A stretch of DNA of 64,000 nt from NCBI GenBank assembly GCA_963803295.1, contig CAWDMC010000012.1:124001-188000 (forward strand), given 5' to 3'. Source of the DNA: CAWDMC01 sp963803295. GTDB taxonomy: Bacteria > Acidobacteriota > Terriglobia > UBA7540. Shown one piece after another: positions 17,989 to 25,624 of the stretch. Each line of letters opens with the position of its first letter. Positions within the stretch are counted from its first letter, which is position 1. A program made the position numbers and the translations under genes. The notes under the pieces were generated by a model. The model did not search any database. It was not told the origin of the DNA and was given only the letters and a program-made list of their open reading frames with translations.

Positions 17989-18792
17989 ATGCGTCGAATG
18001 TTTCTCGCCGCAAGCTTGGTGGCGGTAGTTGTGATGCTCGCCATAGCTCCCACCGGCTTGGTCTCGCCGTTGCACGCTCAGGAATCGATTTTCAAGTTCA
18101 CGCAGCACGACCGCAACCGGGCAGAGCCACAGGTAATAACCCCCGCTACATCCAGCAGTCAGGAACAGGCAGGAAAGCCGCCTTCGGATGCCGTCGTCCT
18201 GTTTGATGGCAACGATCTCGCGGGATGGAAGGCAGTGGAAGGCGGTGGTCCTGGAAAGTGGAAGGCTGAAAACGGTGTTCTCGAAGTAGTCCCTGGAACA
18301 GGCGACATCCAGACGGAGAAGACCTTCAAGAGTTTCCAACTGCACATCGAGTGGGCATCGCCCAATCCACCGAAGGGAACCGATCAGGATCGGGGCAACA
18401 GCGGTATTTTTATGCACGGTCTTTACGAAACCCAGGTGCTGGACTCCTATCAGGCTAAGACCTATCCCGATGGCCAGGCCGGCGCCATCTACGGCCAGTA
18501 TGTGCCGCTGGTGAATGCCTGCCGGCCACCGGGCGAATGGCAGCAGTACGACATCATCTTTCACGCGCCGAAGTTTCTGCCCAACGGTGTGCTGTTCACT
18601 CCCGCCTACGAAACTGTGATCCAGAACGGCGTGCTCGTTCAGGACCACGTGGCGCTCAGTGGTCCTACCGGGAACCACGTCCGGCCACCCTATGAGCCTG
18701 GAGTTGATTCGGGACCACTACGTTTGCAGGACCATCACCATCCGGTACGATATCGCAACATCTGGATCCGAGAATTGAAGGAAGGCGAGTAG
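17989..18792 (+). CDS. Secreted DUF1080 (3-keto-disaccharide hydrolase-like) protein
   Basis: About 267 residues from the ATG at 17989, which is preceded by AGGAGGATCCCTC. The N-terminus MRRMFLAASLVAVVVMLAIA is a signal peptide, probably cleaved near LHAQE. The body is a single DUF1080 jelly-roll: VVLFDGNDLAGWKAVEGG, WKAENGVLEVVPGTG, then NSGIFMHGLYETQVLDSY and GEWQQYDIIFHAP. This fold belongs to the concanavalin-like lectin/glucanase group and some members hydrolyse 3-keto-glucosides. The end has PVRYRNIWIRELKEGE, the usual C-terminal strand. It is probably exported and acts on glycosides. It is followed 18 bases later by the deoxynucleoside kinase gene. Confidence 0.85.
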   Translation: MRRMFLAASLVAVVVMLAIAPTGLVSPLHAQESIFKFTQHDRNRAEPQVITPATSSSQEQAGKPPSDAVVLFDGNDLAGWKAVEGGGPGKWKAENGVLEVVPGTGDIQTEKTFKSFQLHIEWASPNPPKGTDQDRGNSGIFMHGLYETQVLDSYQAKTYPDGQAGAIYGQYVPLVNACRPPGEWQQYDIIFHAPKFLPNGVLFTPAYETVIQNGVLVQDHVALSGPTGNHVRPPYEPGVDSGPLRLQDHHHPVRYRNIWIRELKEGE

Positions 18793-18810
18793 CTGCCTGG
18801 GACTTGCGCC

Positions 18811-19512
18811 ATGCCCTCGACCCGCAGCCCGGCCAGAGCGAAGCCCGCACCGCGAGGCGCCGAGCAAGACCCGCCGCGCTTCATCGCAGTGGAAGGTCCG
18901 ATCCGTGTGGGTAAGACGAGTCTGGCGAAGATTCTGGCGGAGCGTCTGGATGCCGTCTATCTGAGCGATCCTGAGAACAATCCGTTCCTCGAAAACTTCT
19001 ACAAGGATCGCCCAGGCGCTGCTTTCCAGGCGCAGTTGTGGTTCCTGATTGAACGCTATAAGCAGTTGCGCGCCCTCGACCTCGGCGTCACCGGTGGACG
19101 TATGGTGGTAAGCGACTACGTGTTCGAGAAAGACAAGATTTTCGCCTATCTCAACCTGGAGGATGCCGAACTGCGGCTCTACGACGAGTACTATGGATTA
19201 TTTTTAGAACAGATTCCAATTCCCGATTTGGTGATATACTTACAAGCGAAACCGGAAGCGCTCAGGAGGCGGATCGAGAAGAAGAACGTCGCGATGGAAT
19301 TGCGGATTTCCGACGAGTACCTGAACGAGGTTGTCACAGCTTACGAACACTTCTTCTTCCATCACACTTCCACGAACCTGCTGGTGATTGAAACGTCCGA
19401 GATCGATTTCGTCGACCGGAACCGAGACCTGCAGGAGCTGCTCAAACGGCTGAGCGAACCGGTGAAGGGTACTCAGTATTTTTTGCCGCTTGGATCCGCG
19501 TCGGCGGACTGA
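18811..19512 (+). CDS. Deoxynucleoside kinase (dGK/dAK family)
   Basis: A 233-residue cytoplasmic kinase that phosphorylates deoxynucleosides for salvage. The P-loop is IAVEGPIRVGKTSLAKILAE at about residues 27-46. Substrate-binding features follow: ENNPFLENFYKD, then FQAQLWFLIERYKQL, and SDYVFEKDKIFAYLNL, where family members carry the DR[SY]-like motif. The lid region is PEALRRRIEKKN. An Arg/Pro-rich N-terminal extension of about 22 residues precedes the core, so the true start could be later; I keep the ATG at 18811. It is followed by panB after a structured leader. The grouping with pantothenate genes is positional, with no metabolic link implied. Confidence 0.85.
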   Translation: MPSTRSPARAKPAPRGAEQDPPRFIAVEGPIRVGKTSLAKILAERLDAVYLSDPENNPFLENFYKDRPGAAFQAQLWFLIERYKQLRALDLGVTGGRMVVSDYVFEKDKIFAYLNLEDAELRLYDEYYGLFLEQIPIPDLVIYLQAKPEALRRRIEKKNVAMELRISDEYLNEVVTAYEHFFFHHTSTNLLVIETSEIDFVDRNRDLQELLKRLSEPVKGTQYFLPLGSASAD

Positions 19513-19533
19513 GACGGTCAGCGGCATGGGATT

Positions 19534-19681
19534 TTGGGTGAGCGCGAGACCGCTCCCAAGGGTCCTTACCGCGCAACAAGCTAGGCCCTCTCTGTCCAGA
19601 CGAGTGAAGACCCTCTCGGGTCTCCTGGCCCGCGTTCGCGAGCGCCGGCAAAACCGACTGTCACAGAGAGGGTCTTTTTTT
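19534..19681 (+). promoter_or_regulatory. Structured RNA leader with terminator upstream of panB
   Basis: Hairpin 1 is TTGGG-TG-AGCG (19534-19544) with CGCTCCCAA (19551-19559). A 12-pair stem then joins GGCCCTCTCTGT (19584-19595) to ACAGAGAGGGTC (19663-19674), followed by seven T residues (19675-19681), an intrinsic terminator shape. Inside it are three small hairpins (GACCC/GGGTC, GCGTT/AGCGC, CGG/CCG). The 3' strand can also pair with AGACCCTCTC at 19608-19617, which offers two exclusive states. It ends 28 bases before the panB start. It could be an attenuator/riboswitch, a small RNA, or merely the terminator of the kinase gene. No known riboswitch class was recognised. Confidence 0.55.
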
Positions 19682-19709
19682 CGGAACAACCAACCTGAAG
19701 GGAGATGCC

Positions 19710-20582
19710 ATGGACCCGCGATTAGAGGCCGTGAGCAAGATCACCGTCCCCCACATTCTCGACCGAAAGTTGGGAAACGAGAAGATTACCTGCCTGACCG
19801 CCTACGATTACGCCACCGCACGCCTCGTCGATGAAGCCCGGATCGACATGATTCTGGTGGGCGATTCGCTCGCCCAGGTCGTGCTAGGCTACGACTCGAC
19901 CATCCCGGTCAGCATTGACGAAATGCTGCACCACCTGCGCGCAGTCCGGCGCGCTGTGCGCCGGGCGCTGCTCATCGCCGATTTGCCCTACGGGTCGTAC
20001 CACCAGGGCGAGGAGGAAACGCTGCGGGCTTCGATTCGGTTTCTTAAAGAAGGAGGAGCCGAAGCCGTCAAGCTCGAGGGCGGAGCCAAGCGCGCCCCGC
20101 TGATTCGACGCCTGGTCGATGCGGAGATCCCAGTGGCGGGCCACATTGGGCTAACCCCGCAGTCGGTACTGGCCTTCGGCGGCTATCGCGTGCAGGGCAA
20201 GACCATGGAAACGTCGCGAGAACTCCTGGCGGACGCGCAAGCAGTGGAAGACGCGGGCGCCTTTGCCGTGATCCTGGAAGGCATACCACGCGAGCTTGGA
20301 GCGCTCATCACGCAGCGGCTCCGCATTCCAACCATCGGCATCGGTGCAGGTCCGGAGTGCGACGGCCAGATTCTGGTGGTGAACGATCTCATCGGCCTGG
20401 GCTTTGCGCCGCCGGCCAAGTTCGTGCGACGCTACGCCAACGTTGCTGAAACCATGCGCGAGGCCTTTGGCCGGTATCGCGAGGACGTACGCAACGGCCG
20501 TTATCCAGGTGATCCGGAGTCCTACCACTGGTCGCGAGCGGTAAGTGAAGAGTTCGACGAGAGGATCAACTCGAAGGGATAG
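19710..20582 (+). CDS. panB: 3-methyl-2-oxobutanoate hydroxymethyltransferase (PanB)
   Basis: The first committed step of pantothenate synthesis: transfer of hydroxymethyl from methylene-tetrahydrofolate to ketoisovalerate, giving ketopantoate. A TIM-barrel of 290 residues with typical segments: KITCLTAYDYATARLVDEA, MILVGDSLAQVVLGYDST (metal-binding Asp of VGDS), LPYGSYHQGEEETLRAS, AVKLEGGAKRAP, GHIGLTPQSV and VEDAGAFAVILEGIPRELG, with TIGIGAGPECDGQILVVND near the end. The start is the ATG at 19710 with GAAGGGAGA upstream. panC follows after 112 bases. Confidence 0.96.
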   Translation: MDPRLEAVSKITVPHILDRKLGNEKITCLTAYDYATARLVDEARIDMILVGDSLAQVVLGYDSTIPVSIDEMLHHLRAVRRAVRRALLIADLPYGSYHQGEEETLRASIRFLKEGGAEAVKLEGGAKRAPLIRRLVDAEIPVAGHIGLTPQSVLAFGGYRVQGKTMETSRELLADAQAVEDAGAFAVILEGIPRELGALITQRLRIPTIGIGAGPECDGQILVVNDLIGLGFAPPAKFVRRYANVAETMREAFGRYREDVRNGRYPGDPESYHWSRAVSEEFDERINSKG

Positions 20583-20694
20583 GGCAGGCGGAAAAGGTGA
20601 AGGAGCGCCTTCGGCTTCCCTCCTCCGAACCGCGCAATAGCGTTCAGGACCATCCTCATCTTGTGACTTTTGACCGTCCATCTTCGAAGAAGGC

Positions 20695-21540
20695 ATGCTT
20701 CTCATAAAAACCATCGCTGAGATGAGAGATTTCGCCCGCCTCATGCGTGTCGAGGAGAGGTCTCTCGGTCTTGTACCGACGATGGGCGCCTTGCACGAAG
20801 GACACTTGAGTTTAGTACGGCGGGCGCGAAGCGATTGCGCTGCCGTAGTTGTGTCGATCTTCATCAATCCCACCCAGTTCGGACCTACCGAGGACCTTAG
20901 CCGCTACCCGCGCCAGCTTGACTCCGACCTACAGCTGCTCGAGCCGCTGGAAGTAGAGGCGGTGTTCGCACCCTCGGCCGAGGAGATGTACCCGGGAGAG
21001 TTCCAGACGTTCGTCGAGCCAGGGAGGGTGGCCTTGATGCTTGAAGGCGCGAGGCGCCCCGGCCATTTCCGTGGCGTAACCACGGTGGTGCTTAAGTTAT
21101 TCAATATTATTAAGCCGGATATAGCGTATTTTGGCCAGAAAGATTTCCAGCAGACCGTTGTGATCCGCCGCATGGTGGAGGATTTTGGACTGGATGTGCG
21201 CTTGGAAATCTGCCCGATTGTGCGCGAGGCGGACGGACTGGCCCTGAGCTCGCGCAATCGATACCTCGGCGACGATGATCGCCTAGCCGCCAGCGTATTG
21301 TTCCGGAGTCTGGCGGGAGCTCGCACTCTAGCCCGGCAGGGTGAGGTTGACGTCGGACAGATCCTCGAGGAGATGCACCGGATCTTTCGGGCCGAGCCGC
21401 GCGCTCAACTTGATTACGCGGTCATCGCCAATGCCCGAACTCTGGAATCTTTGGCCCGCATTCAATCCTGCGCCATAGCCCTGGTCGCAGCCCAACTCGG
21501 GCCAGCCCGGCTGATCGACAACATGATTATCAGCGCATAA
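20695..21540 (+). CDS. panC: Pantothenate synthetase (PanC)
   Basis: ATP-dependent condensation of pantoate with beta-alanine, 281 residues, cytoplasmic. Motifs: PTMGALHEGHLSLVRRA (the HxGH nucleotide site), VVSIFINPTQFGPTEDLSRY, GHFRGVTTVVLKLFNIIKPD, AYFGQKDFQQTVVIRRMV, and LSSRNRYL, which corresponds to the KMSKS loop. Start at the ATG at 20695 (MLLIKTIAEMRDFARL). It follows panB, forming the usual pan pair; no panD or panE is in the window. It is convergent with the peroxiredoxin gene, with 55 bases between. Confidence 0.96.
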   Translation: MLLIKTIAEMRDFARLMRVEERSLGLVPTMGALHEGHLSLVRRARSDCAAVVVSIFINPTQFGPTEDLSRYPRQLDSDLQLLEPLEVEAVFAPSAEEMYPGEFQTFVEPGRVALMLEGARRPGHFRGVTTVVLKLFNIIKPDIAYFGQKDFQQTVVIRRMVEDFGLDVRLEICPIVREADGLALSSRNRYLGDDDRLAASVLFRSLAGARTLARQGEVDVGQILEEMHRIFRAEPRAQLDYAVIANARTLESLARIQSCAIALVAAQLGPARLIDNMIISA

Positions 21541-21595
21541 CCTCGATGTCCGGACGGTTGGAGGGCAGTGCGATCGCCGTTTCGGAGCAGCGCCG

Positions 21596-22063
21596 CTACA
21601 AGTTCAGAGTCTTCACCGCTTCGATGACTTCTTTCGCGTGACCCTCGACCTTCACTTTGGGGAACACCTTCTTTACCTTGCCATCTGCACCGATGATGTA
21701 GGTAACGCGGGCTACGGCAAAGAATTTGCGGCCGTACATGCTACGCTCCTGCCAGACACCGTAAGCCTGGAGCGTGTCGTGCCCGGTGTCTCCCAGCAGG
21801 GGAAAATTCAGTGTGTATTTGTCGCGAAATTTCGCCAGAGCCTCGGCCTTGTCGCCGCTCATGCCCACGACGCGCACCCGCATACGGTCCAGTTCTTTTT
21901 TGGCGTCACGGAACTGGTTCGCCTCGTTCGTTCAACCCGGAGTGTCGGCTCTGGGAAAGAAGAACAGCACGAGGGTCCTGTCCAGCAGTTCCTTCAGACT
22001 GACGTTCTCACCCTTATCAGAAAGGGCAGTGAAGGCCGGCGCTTTGTCTCCTGGATTTAGCAT
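21596..22063 (-). CDS. bcp: Bcp/PrxQ peroxiredoxin with in-frame UGA at the catalytic site (probable selenoprotein)
   Basis: The reading frame from the ATG at 22063 to 21596 is continuous at 156 codons except for one TGA at 21932-21934, codon 44. Flanking residues are FFFPRADTPG-TGA-TNEANQFRDAKKE. In Bcp/PrxQ proteins this is exactly where the peroxidatic cysteine stands (TPGCT). The most economical reading is selenocysteine: a Sec-dependent peroxiredoxin reducing hydroperoxides. No resolving cysteine is present five residues later (NEAN), so it would act as a 1-Sec enzyme needing an external thiol. The downstream half (GMSGDKAEALAKFRDKYTLN, PLLGDTGHDTLQAYGVW) is normal. A candidate SECIS stem follows the UGA. 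Without recoding the product would stop at 43 residues. Confidence 0.88.
21889..21917 (-). promoter_or_regulatory. Candidate bacterial SECIS hairpin
   Basis: Directly after the UGA, inside the coding sequence, CCAGTTC (21911-21917) can pair perfectly with GAACTGG (21889-21895), seven pairs around a 15-base loop. The stem begins about 14 nucleotides past the UGA. A competing stem GGCG/CGCC (21920-21923 with 21902-21905) is also possible. Bacterial SECIS elements lie in this position, with G-rich apical loops bound by SelB. The exact fold is not settled by eye. Confidence 0.4.
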
Positions 22064-22076
22064 GGATCGAATCTAA

Positions 22077-22147
22077 AGTGTAAAGGTTGAAGTGTAAAGG
22101 CTGAAGCAAGGTCCTCGCTCACCCTTTACTCTTTACTCTTTTGCCTT
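22077..22147. repeat. Short intergenic inverted repeat
   Basis: AAGTGTAAAGG occurs twice in direct orientation at the left, and CCTTTACTCTTTACTC lies inverted at 22124-22139. The arrangement could fold as a hairpin at the 3' end of the sigma/anti-sigma transcript, just upstream of the peroxiredoxin gene. Confidence 0.5.
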
Positions 22148-22888
22148 TTAGCCAGGCATGGGCTCACCGTTGCTCGAAGCGTGACATCCTCCAAGTCTTC
22201 CCCTTACGCCGCAACCCAATTCAATGCGGAACATCGTTAGGCTCTGATAGCACTTGGTGGTGACAAACTCGGCGAGGTGGATCGTGCCAAATTCAGGCAC
22301 GTAGACGCTGCCATCGTCCACCGGTTTAAGCCCGGTGCAGCTCTTCAGGTCGATCTTTGCCAAGGAGCCAAACACTGTAGTCACGGGTGGCTTCGTGGAA
22401 ATAGCTGGTGCGCCCTGCCCCGGCAGCGCAGTCGGCACGGGTGGCGTGGACGGCGCCGTCGCCAGGCTCGGAGGTTTCAGGCAGCCGTGATCGATCTGGA
22501 CTTCCACCGGGCAGCCGGCGATACGCAGGTTGTCAAAGTGGCTTCCCACCGTAGTCACCACTAGATCGCCTTTAGCTTTGGGGTACTTTGAGGCGATCCG
22601 AGCCACGATAACATCCGCCGTAAACATGTTCAGAACATTGAGGCCTTCCATGATCGCCGTAGTCAGAGTATTCCAGGAGTCGTCCGTTTCGACCCCGATG
22701 ACGATGCTCCTAACGGAGCGGAAAGAGAGAATCTCCTTGAACTGAAACGACTCGGCGCGAGAAGCCGAGTAGCCCCCGGTAAAGGGTATGGCGCTGGGTG
22801 CCTGAACCTGGATCAGCTCATCAAAGGGGAGGGTGATGTGCCCGGATAGTCCCGTGGCGAGCGCGTGATAAAGGAAGGGTTTCTCCAT
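22148..22888 (-). CDS. Uncharacterised protein of the sigma/anti-sigma operon
   Basis: A 246-residue protein starting at the ATG at 22888 with AGGAGG seven bases before it. I do not recognise a family. No signal peptide or membrane helix is evident. The N-terminal two thirds look like a mixed alpha/beta or beta-rich domain (FKEILSFRSVRSIVIGVETD, GDLVVTTVGSHFDNLRIAGC). A Pro/Ala-rich linker follows (residues about 140-170) and then a cysteine-containing C-terminal segment (IDLKSCTG, TTKCYQS, ELGCG, GGCHASS). It begins 8 bases after the anti-sigma gene, so it is probably co-expressed and may be the target or effector of that regulon. Confidence 0.65.
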   Translation of the reverse strand: MEKPFLYHALATGLSGHITLPFDELIQVQAPSAIPFTGGYSASRAESFQFKEILSFRSVRSIVIGVETDDSWNTLTTAIMEGLNVLNMFTADVIVARIASKYPKAKGDLVVTTVGSHFDNLRIAGCPVEVQIDHGCLKPPSLATAPSTPPVPTALPGQGAPAISTKPPVTTVFGSLAKIDLKSCTGLKPVDDGSVYVPEFGTIHLAEFVTTKCYQSLTMFRIELGCGVRGRLGGCHASSNGEPMPG

Positions 22889-22896
22889 GCAGCCTC

Positions 22897-23586
22897 CTAT
22901 TTGTACTCCAGCCTGAATGGGTATTGCCCGACTTCTTTCGTTTCGGGGCCGTCGGCGCGCACGACCAGCGTGTAGTCGCCGCCCCGAAGCTTCGAACGCT
23001 CCAGAAAAAGGTTCACCATGTCTCCGGGTTTCGGTTGGGGTACACGAGTAGAAAGCCTTATCTTGCCTGACGCATCCCGGATTTCGCAAAGATAGCCTGA
23101 AGGGCTCTCAGTTGCAACCTCGAAGTATAGACTGAAGAAGCGGGCGGCCGGCGGCAACTCAATCAGCCGCGGCTCACCGCGTGAGACCGCATGAAGCGGG
23201 AAGGCGAAGAGTGGCTGCAGGGTGGTTATCTCGGCCACCTGGGACTCGAGACCCGGGATCACCACCAGCCGCTGATAAGTAACAACACCCAGTAGAGCCA
23301 GGGCAGCGAAGGTGGGGGCGAGAACCGGGAGTCTGAATCGTGTCCACCAGGGCAACCGCGCCCTGCCGCTCGTCTCCACGGGTTTGGTCCGGACAGGAGC
23401 CGGTGCTGGCTCGGCCTGGAACACGGCGCGGGCATTGTCGGTAAGAATGGCTCCGGTTTTCACGGCTTCCGCGCACTCTGTGCATTCAAAGAAGTGCTCC
23501 TCGAACTCTTCCAGTTCGACTGGGGACATCTCGCCGAGCAGGTACCGCTCCGGGGCGTGGGTTTGGTCAGCTTGATTGTGTTGCAT
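22897..23586 (-). CDS. Anti-sigma factor, zinc-finger type with one membrane helix
   Basis: About 229 residues from the ATG at 23586 (MQHNQADQTHAPERYLLGEM). The N-terminal anti-sigma domain has EEFEEHFFECTECAEAVK, where H-x3-C-x2-C is the ZAS/zf-HC2 zinc pattern that clamps ECF sigma factors. One membrane helix follows (LPVLAPTFAALALLGVVTYQ), then a periplasmic domain with beta-sandwich character (RFFSLYFEVATESPSGYLCE, YTLVVRADG). It is immediately downstream of the sigma gene (50 bases), the standard pairing, and probably holds the sigma factor at the membrane until an envelope signal arrives. Confidence 0.85.
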   Translation of the reverse strand: MQHNQADQTHAPERYLLGEMSPVELEEFEEHFFECTECAEAVKTGAILTDNARAVFQAEPAPAPVRTKPVETSGRARLPWWTRFRLPVLAPTFAALALLGVVTYQRLVVIPGLESQVAEITTLQPLFAFPLHAVSRGEPRLIELPPAARFFSLYFEVATESPSGYLCEIRDASGKIRLSTRVPQPKPGDMVNLFLERSKLRGGDYTLVVRADGPETKEVGQYPFRLEYK

Positions 23587-23636
23587 GGTCTTATCTCTCG
23601 AGCTTCTGCCGCTTCCAATTGTGTGGCGAAGCTCCA

Positions 23637-24314
23637 TCAACCGGCAGACATCACTCCGCGCTGGGCGGCAAGCTCCCGAAAGCGCGTTCGGGCCCGATGC
23701 AACAGGACCCGCAGGTAGTCCCGGTCGACGTTCATGGTGCGGCACACTTCGTCCCTCTCCGTTTCCTCAAGGAACACCATGCGCAGAATCTGACGATCAC
23801 TCTCGGCCAGTCCCGCCAGCAGCTGTTGCACCAGTTTTTGCCGCTCCGCCGCCACCAGGACGCCATCCATATTGAGCGCCTGATCCACCGGCTCGTTCTC
23901 GCCGGGATCAGCGCCTTGCCGTCCGTGCGACCGGTAGAACTCCATGATGACGTTATTACAGACGGAGTTGACGAAGGCGCCCAGACGCTCGGGGTGCTCC
24001 AATCCCTTCCGGCGCAACGTCTGCAGCACACGCAGAAAAGTCTCCTGGCGAATGTCGTCTACGTCCTGCCCGGACCAGTTATGGCGGCGCAGCTTGATCC
24101 GCACCAGTTCTCCAAAGTAGGAGGCGAAATGACGTTCAATGGAGGGATCGCCCTCCGTGAGCTGCCTCACGTACTGCGCATCAAAGTCCCGCTTTTCCAT
24201 ATGAATGCCGGAGTCGTCGTAGTATACCGTTCGCGGCTCTCGGGGTGCAATCGCCAAATCGGGCGGCTCGGTGGCTGGAAAAGGTGTCGCGGCCATCGTT
24301 TGTGCACCAGTCAT
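23637..24314 (-). CDS. ECF-type RNA polymerase sigma factor
   Basis: About 225 residues from the ATG at 24314 (MTGAQTMAATPFPATEPPD), with GAGAAG upstream. It has an unusually long N-terminal extension before the sigma-2 domain. Region 2 is seen as FASYFGELVRIKLRRHNWSG then DVDDIRQETFLRVLQTL. Region 4 is SDRQILRMVFLEETERDEVC with the helix-turn-helix CRTMNVDRDYLRVLLHRART. It directs transcription of its own regulon, which probably includes the two genes after it. The open frame continues another 34 codons upstream to 24416 without domain similarity. Confidence 0.88.
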   Translation of the reverse strand: MTGAQTMAATPFPATEPPDLAIAPREPRTVYYDDSGIHMEKRDFDAQYVRQLTEGDPSIERHFASYFGELVRIKLRRHNWSGQDVDDIRQETFLRVLQTLRRKGLEHPERLGAFVNSVCNNVIMEFYRSHGRQGADPGENEPVDQALNMDGVLVAAERQKLVQQLLAGLAESDRQILRMVFLEETERDEVCRTMNVDRDYLRVLLHRARTRFRELAAQRGVMSAG

Positions 24315-24445
24315 ATCGCTTCTCACTGTGGTCGGGAGGGCGGGGCTTTTCAGACCCGCCGCGAGTTGTTTGCTCCTGAAGGGGCCACAGCGGTCGAAGG
24401 GCGGGCCCTTCCTCAATCTTTGTTTAGCGGCCTCATTTGGGCCAA

Positions 24446-24733
24446 TCAGCGCCTGCCCAATTGCCTGAGGTTAGGAACAGACCCCAGCCAGGCTTGATCC
24501 CGGGCGTCAATTGCCAGGCGAGCACCAGGTCCGTCAAACCGGTAACGCTTGCCGGTGGCGGGACTGATCACGGTGAGTCCAGTGGCTCCGACGTATTCAA
24601 AGTTAGACAGCGCCATACCACTAGTAAGTGGCTGCAAGGTCACTCTGGCGCCGACATCCGCCCTGATTCCTCTTGTCGCCTGGTTCGGCGGAACCGTCTT
24701 GGGCATCGGGCGTTGCTTCGCGCATCCACACAT
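24446..24733 (-). CDS. Small protein, phage-associated type (unknown function)
   Basis: 95 residues from the ATG at 24733, which has a perfect AGGAGG six bases upstream; longer frames reach 24757. It begins MCGCAKQRPMPKTVPPNQ, and its core FEYVGATGLTVISPATGKRY then RFDGPGARLAIDARDQAWLG resembles small beta-rich proteins I associate with phage or phage-like clusters next to DUF1360 genes. This association is from general memory and I cannot confirm it. No catalytic motif is visible. Confidence 0.55.
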   Translation of the reverse strand: MCGCAKQRPMPKTVPPNQATRGIRADVGARVTLQPLTSGMALSNFEYVGATGLTVISPATGKRYRFDGPGARLAIDARDQAWLGSVPNLRQLGRR

Positions 24734-24798
24734 TCTGAACCTCCTGGTCCTCGACATAGTAAGGCGCCAGCGGCATCGGCCTGGTTGCAGTCACGCGT

Positions 24799-25056
24799 TC
24801 AATCAGGATGGCTCCGGCCGACAAGGGCGGGCCACAACATGAGCCGCTCCTGCCAACAACCTCCCAGCACGCAGGCTACTGGGGCTGCAATCCACAGACT
24901 TAGGCAATAGAAGCACCCAATGAGTTCCTGCCAGAAGTCCGACACAGAGGAGCGCAGGCGCTCCAGCAGGTGCCAGGGCCCGTATTCGGCGCCGAGCAAA
25001 TGCGTGACTCGCCACACCAGAAGGACGCCTAGCAACAGTTGGTAGAAGCGCAGCAT
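24799..25056 (-). CDS. DUF1360-like small membrane protein
   Basis: 85 residues, start ATG at 25056 with GAGGGACGAG upstream. The sequence MLRFYQLLLGVLLVWRVTHL then GPWHLLERLRSS and FWQELIGCFYCLSLWIAAPV fits DUF1360. That family has two or three membrane helices with a C-x-x-C (CFYC) followed by SLW. Its function is unknown. The downstream small gene with the MCGC start and a possible 51-67 codon frame between them (24621-24824) suggest a mini-cluster of tiny proteins. Confidence 0.7.
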   Translation of the reverse strand: MLRFYQLLLGVLLVWRVTHLLGAEYGPWHLLERLRSSVSDFWQELIGCFYCLSLWIAAPVACVLGGCWQERLMLWPALVGRSHPD

Positions 25057-25315
25057 GTCTCGTCCCTCGTCAACATTTACGAGCCCGCATTCGCGATATT
25101 CCCGGTACTCGTCGTTGCCCCAAGCGCAGCGTCATGATCCGCATCAGCAAGCGAACACAGCAGCCAAGTGCGTCGTCCGGCGACAACGTAGCCACCAGCG
25201 GCAAGGATAAGAGAAGGGAGGCGACCACACAATGTGTGAGGGCTTGCCACTTACCCAATGTTTGCCTCCCTTCCTCCCACCCGAGATAGTGACCTTTGAG
25301 CGGCGGGCGTTTCAT

Positions 25316-25624
25316 GGTCGAAACGGCGCAACGTTCGGGGCGCCGCGCCGCCGTCGTTATTTCTCCATCAGATTTTAACCAAATGACTTATATGCCGCGG
25401 GGGGAATAGCGCTATGGCCACAATAGTGGATTTTGTCGTCATTAGTCGTAACCTGCGTCGTTTTTGGTATCTTAGAACCCGTTGCGTGTTAATGAAGAAA
25501 GCTTCTTTCCGGCGGCGCCATTCATTGCGCGACAGATCGAGCGGGCTGCCGTCTTGCTGAAAGGCAAGCGCTACGTGAACGAATAGAGGAGTGATGCCCA
25601 GCCCGGCGCTACCAGCGCAATGCC
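25316..25624. other. Intergenic region upstream of the dicarboxylate symporter
   Basis: No convincing gene. A TTG-initiated 34-codon frame at 25482-25586 (LRVNEESFFPAAPFIARQIE at its start) ends 38 bases before the symporter start, but no ribosome site precedes it. A minus-strand frame at 25070-25315 beside this gap also lacks support. Confidence 0.4.

Noticed and set aside
21596..22063. Peroxiredoxin as a simple pseudogene with a nonsense mutation
   Set aside because: The stop falls exactly on the catalytic Cys codon and all other codons are conserved; a random nonsense event would be unlikely to hit that codon. It cannot be excluded without the Sec genes.
25482..25586. 34-codon peptide before the symporter
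   Set aside because: TTG start, no ribosome site, no way to test conservation here.
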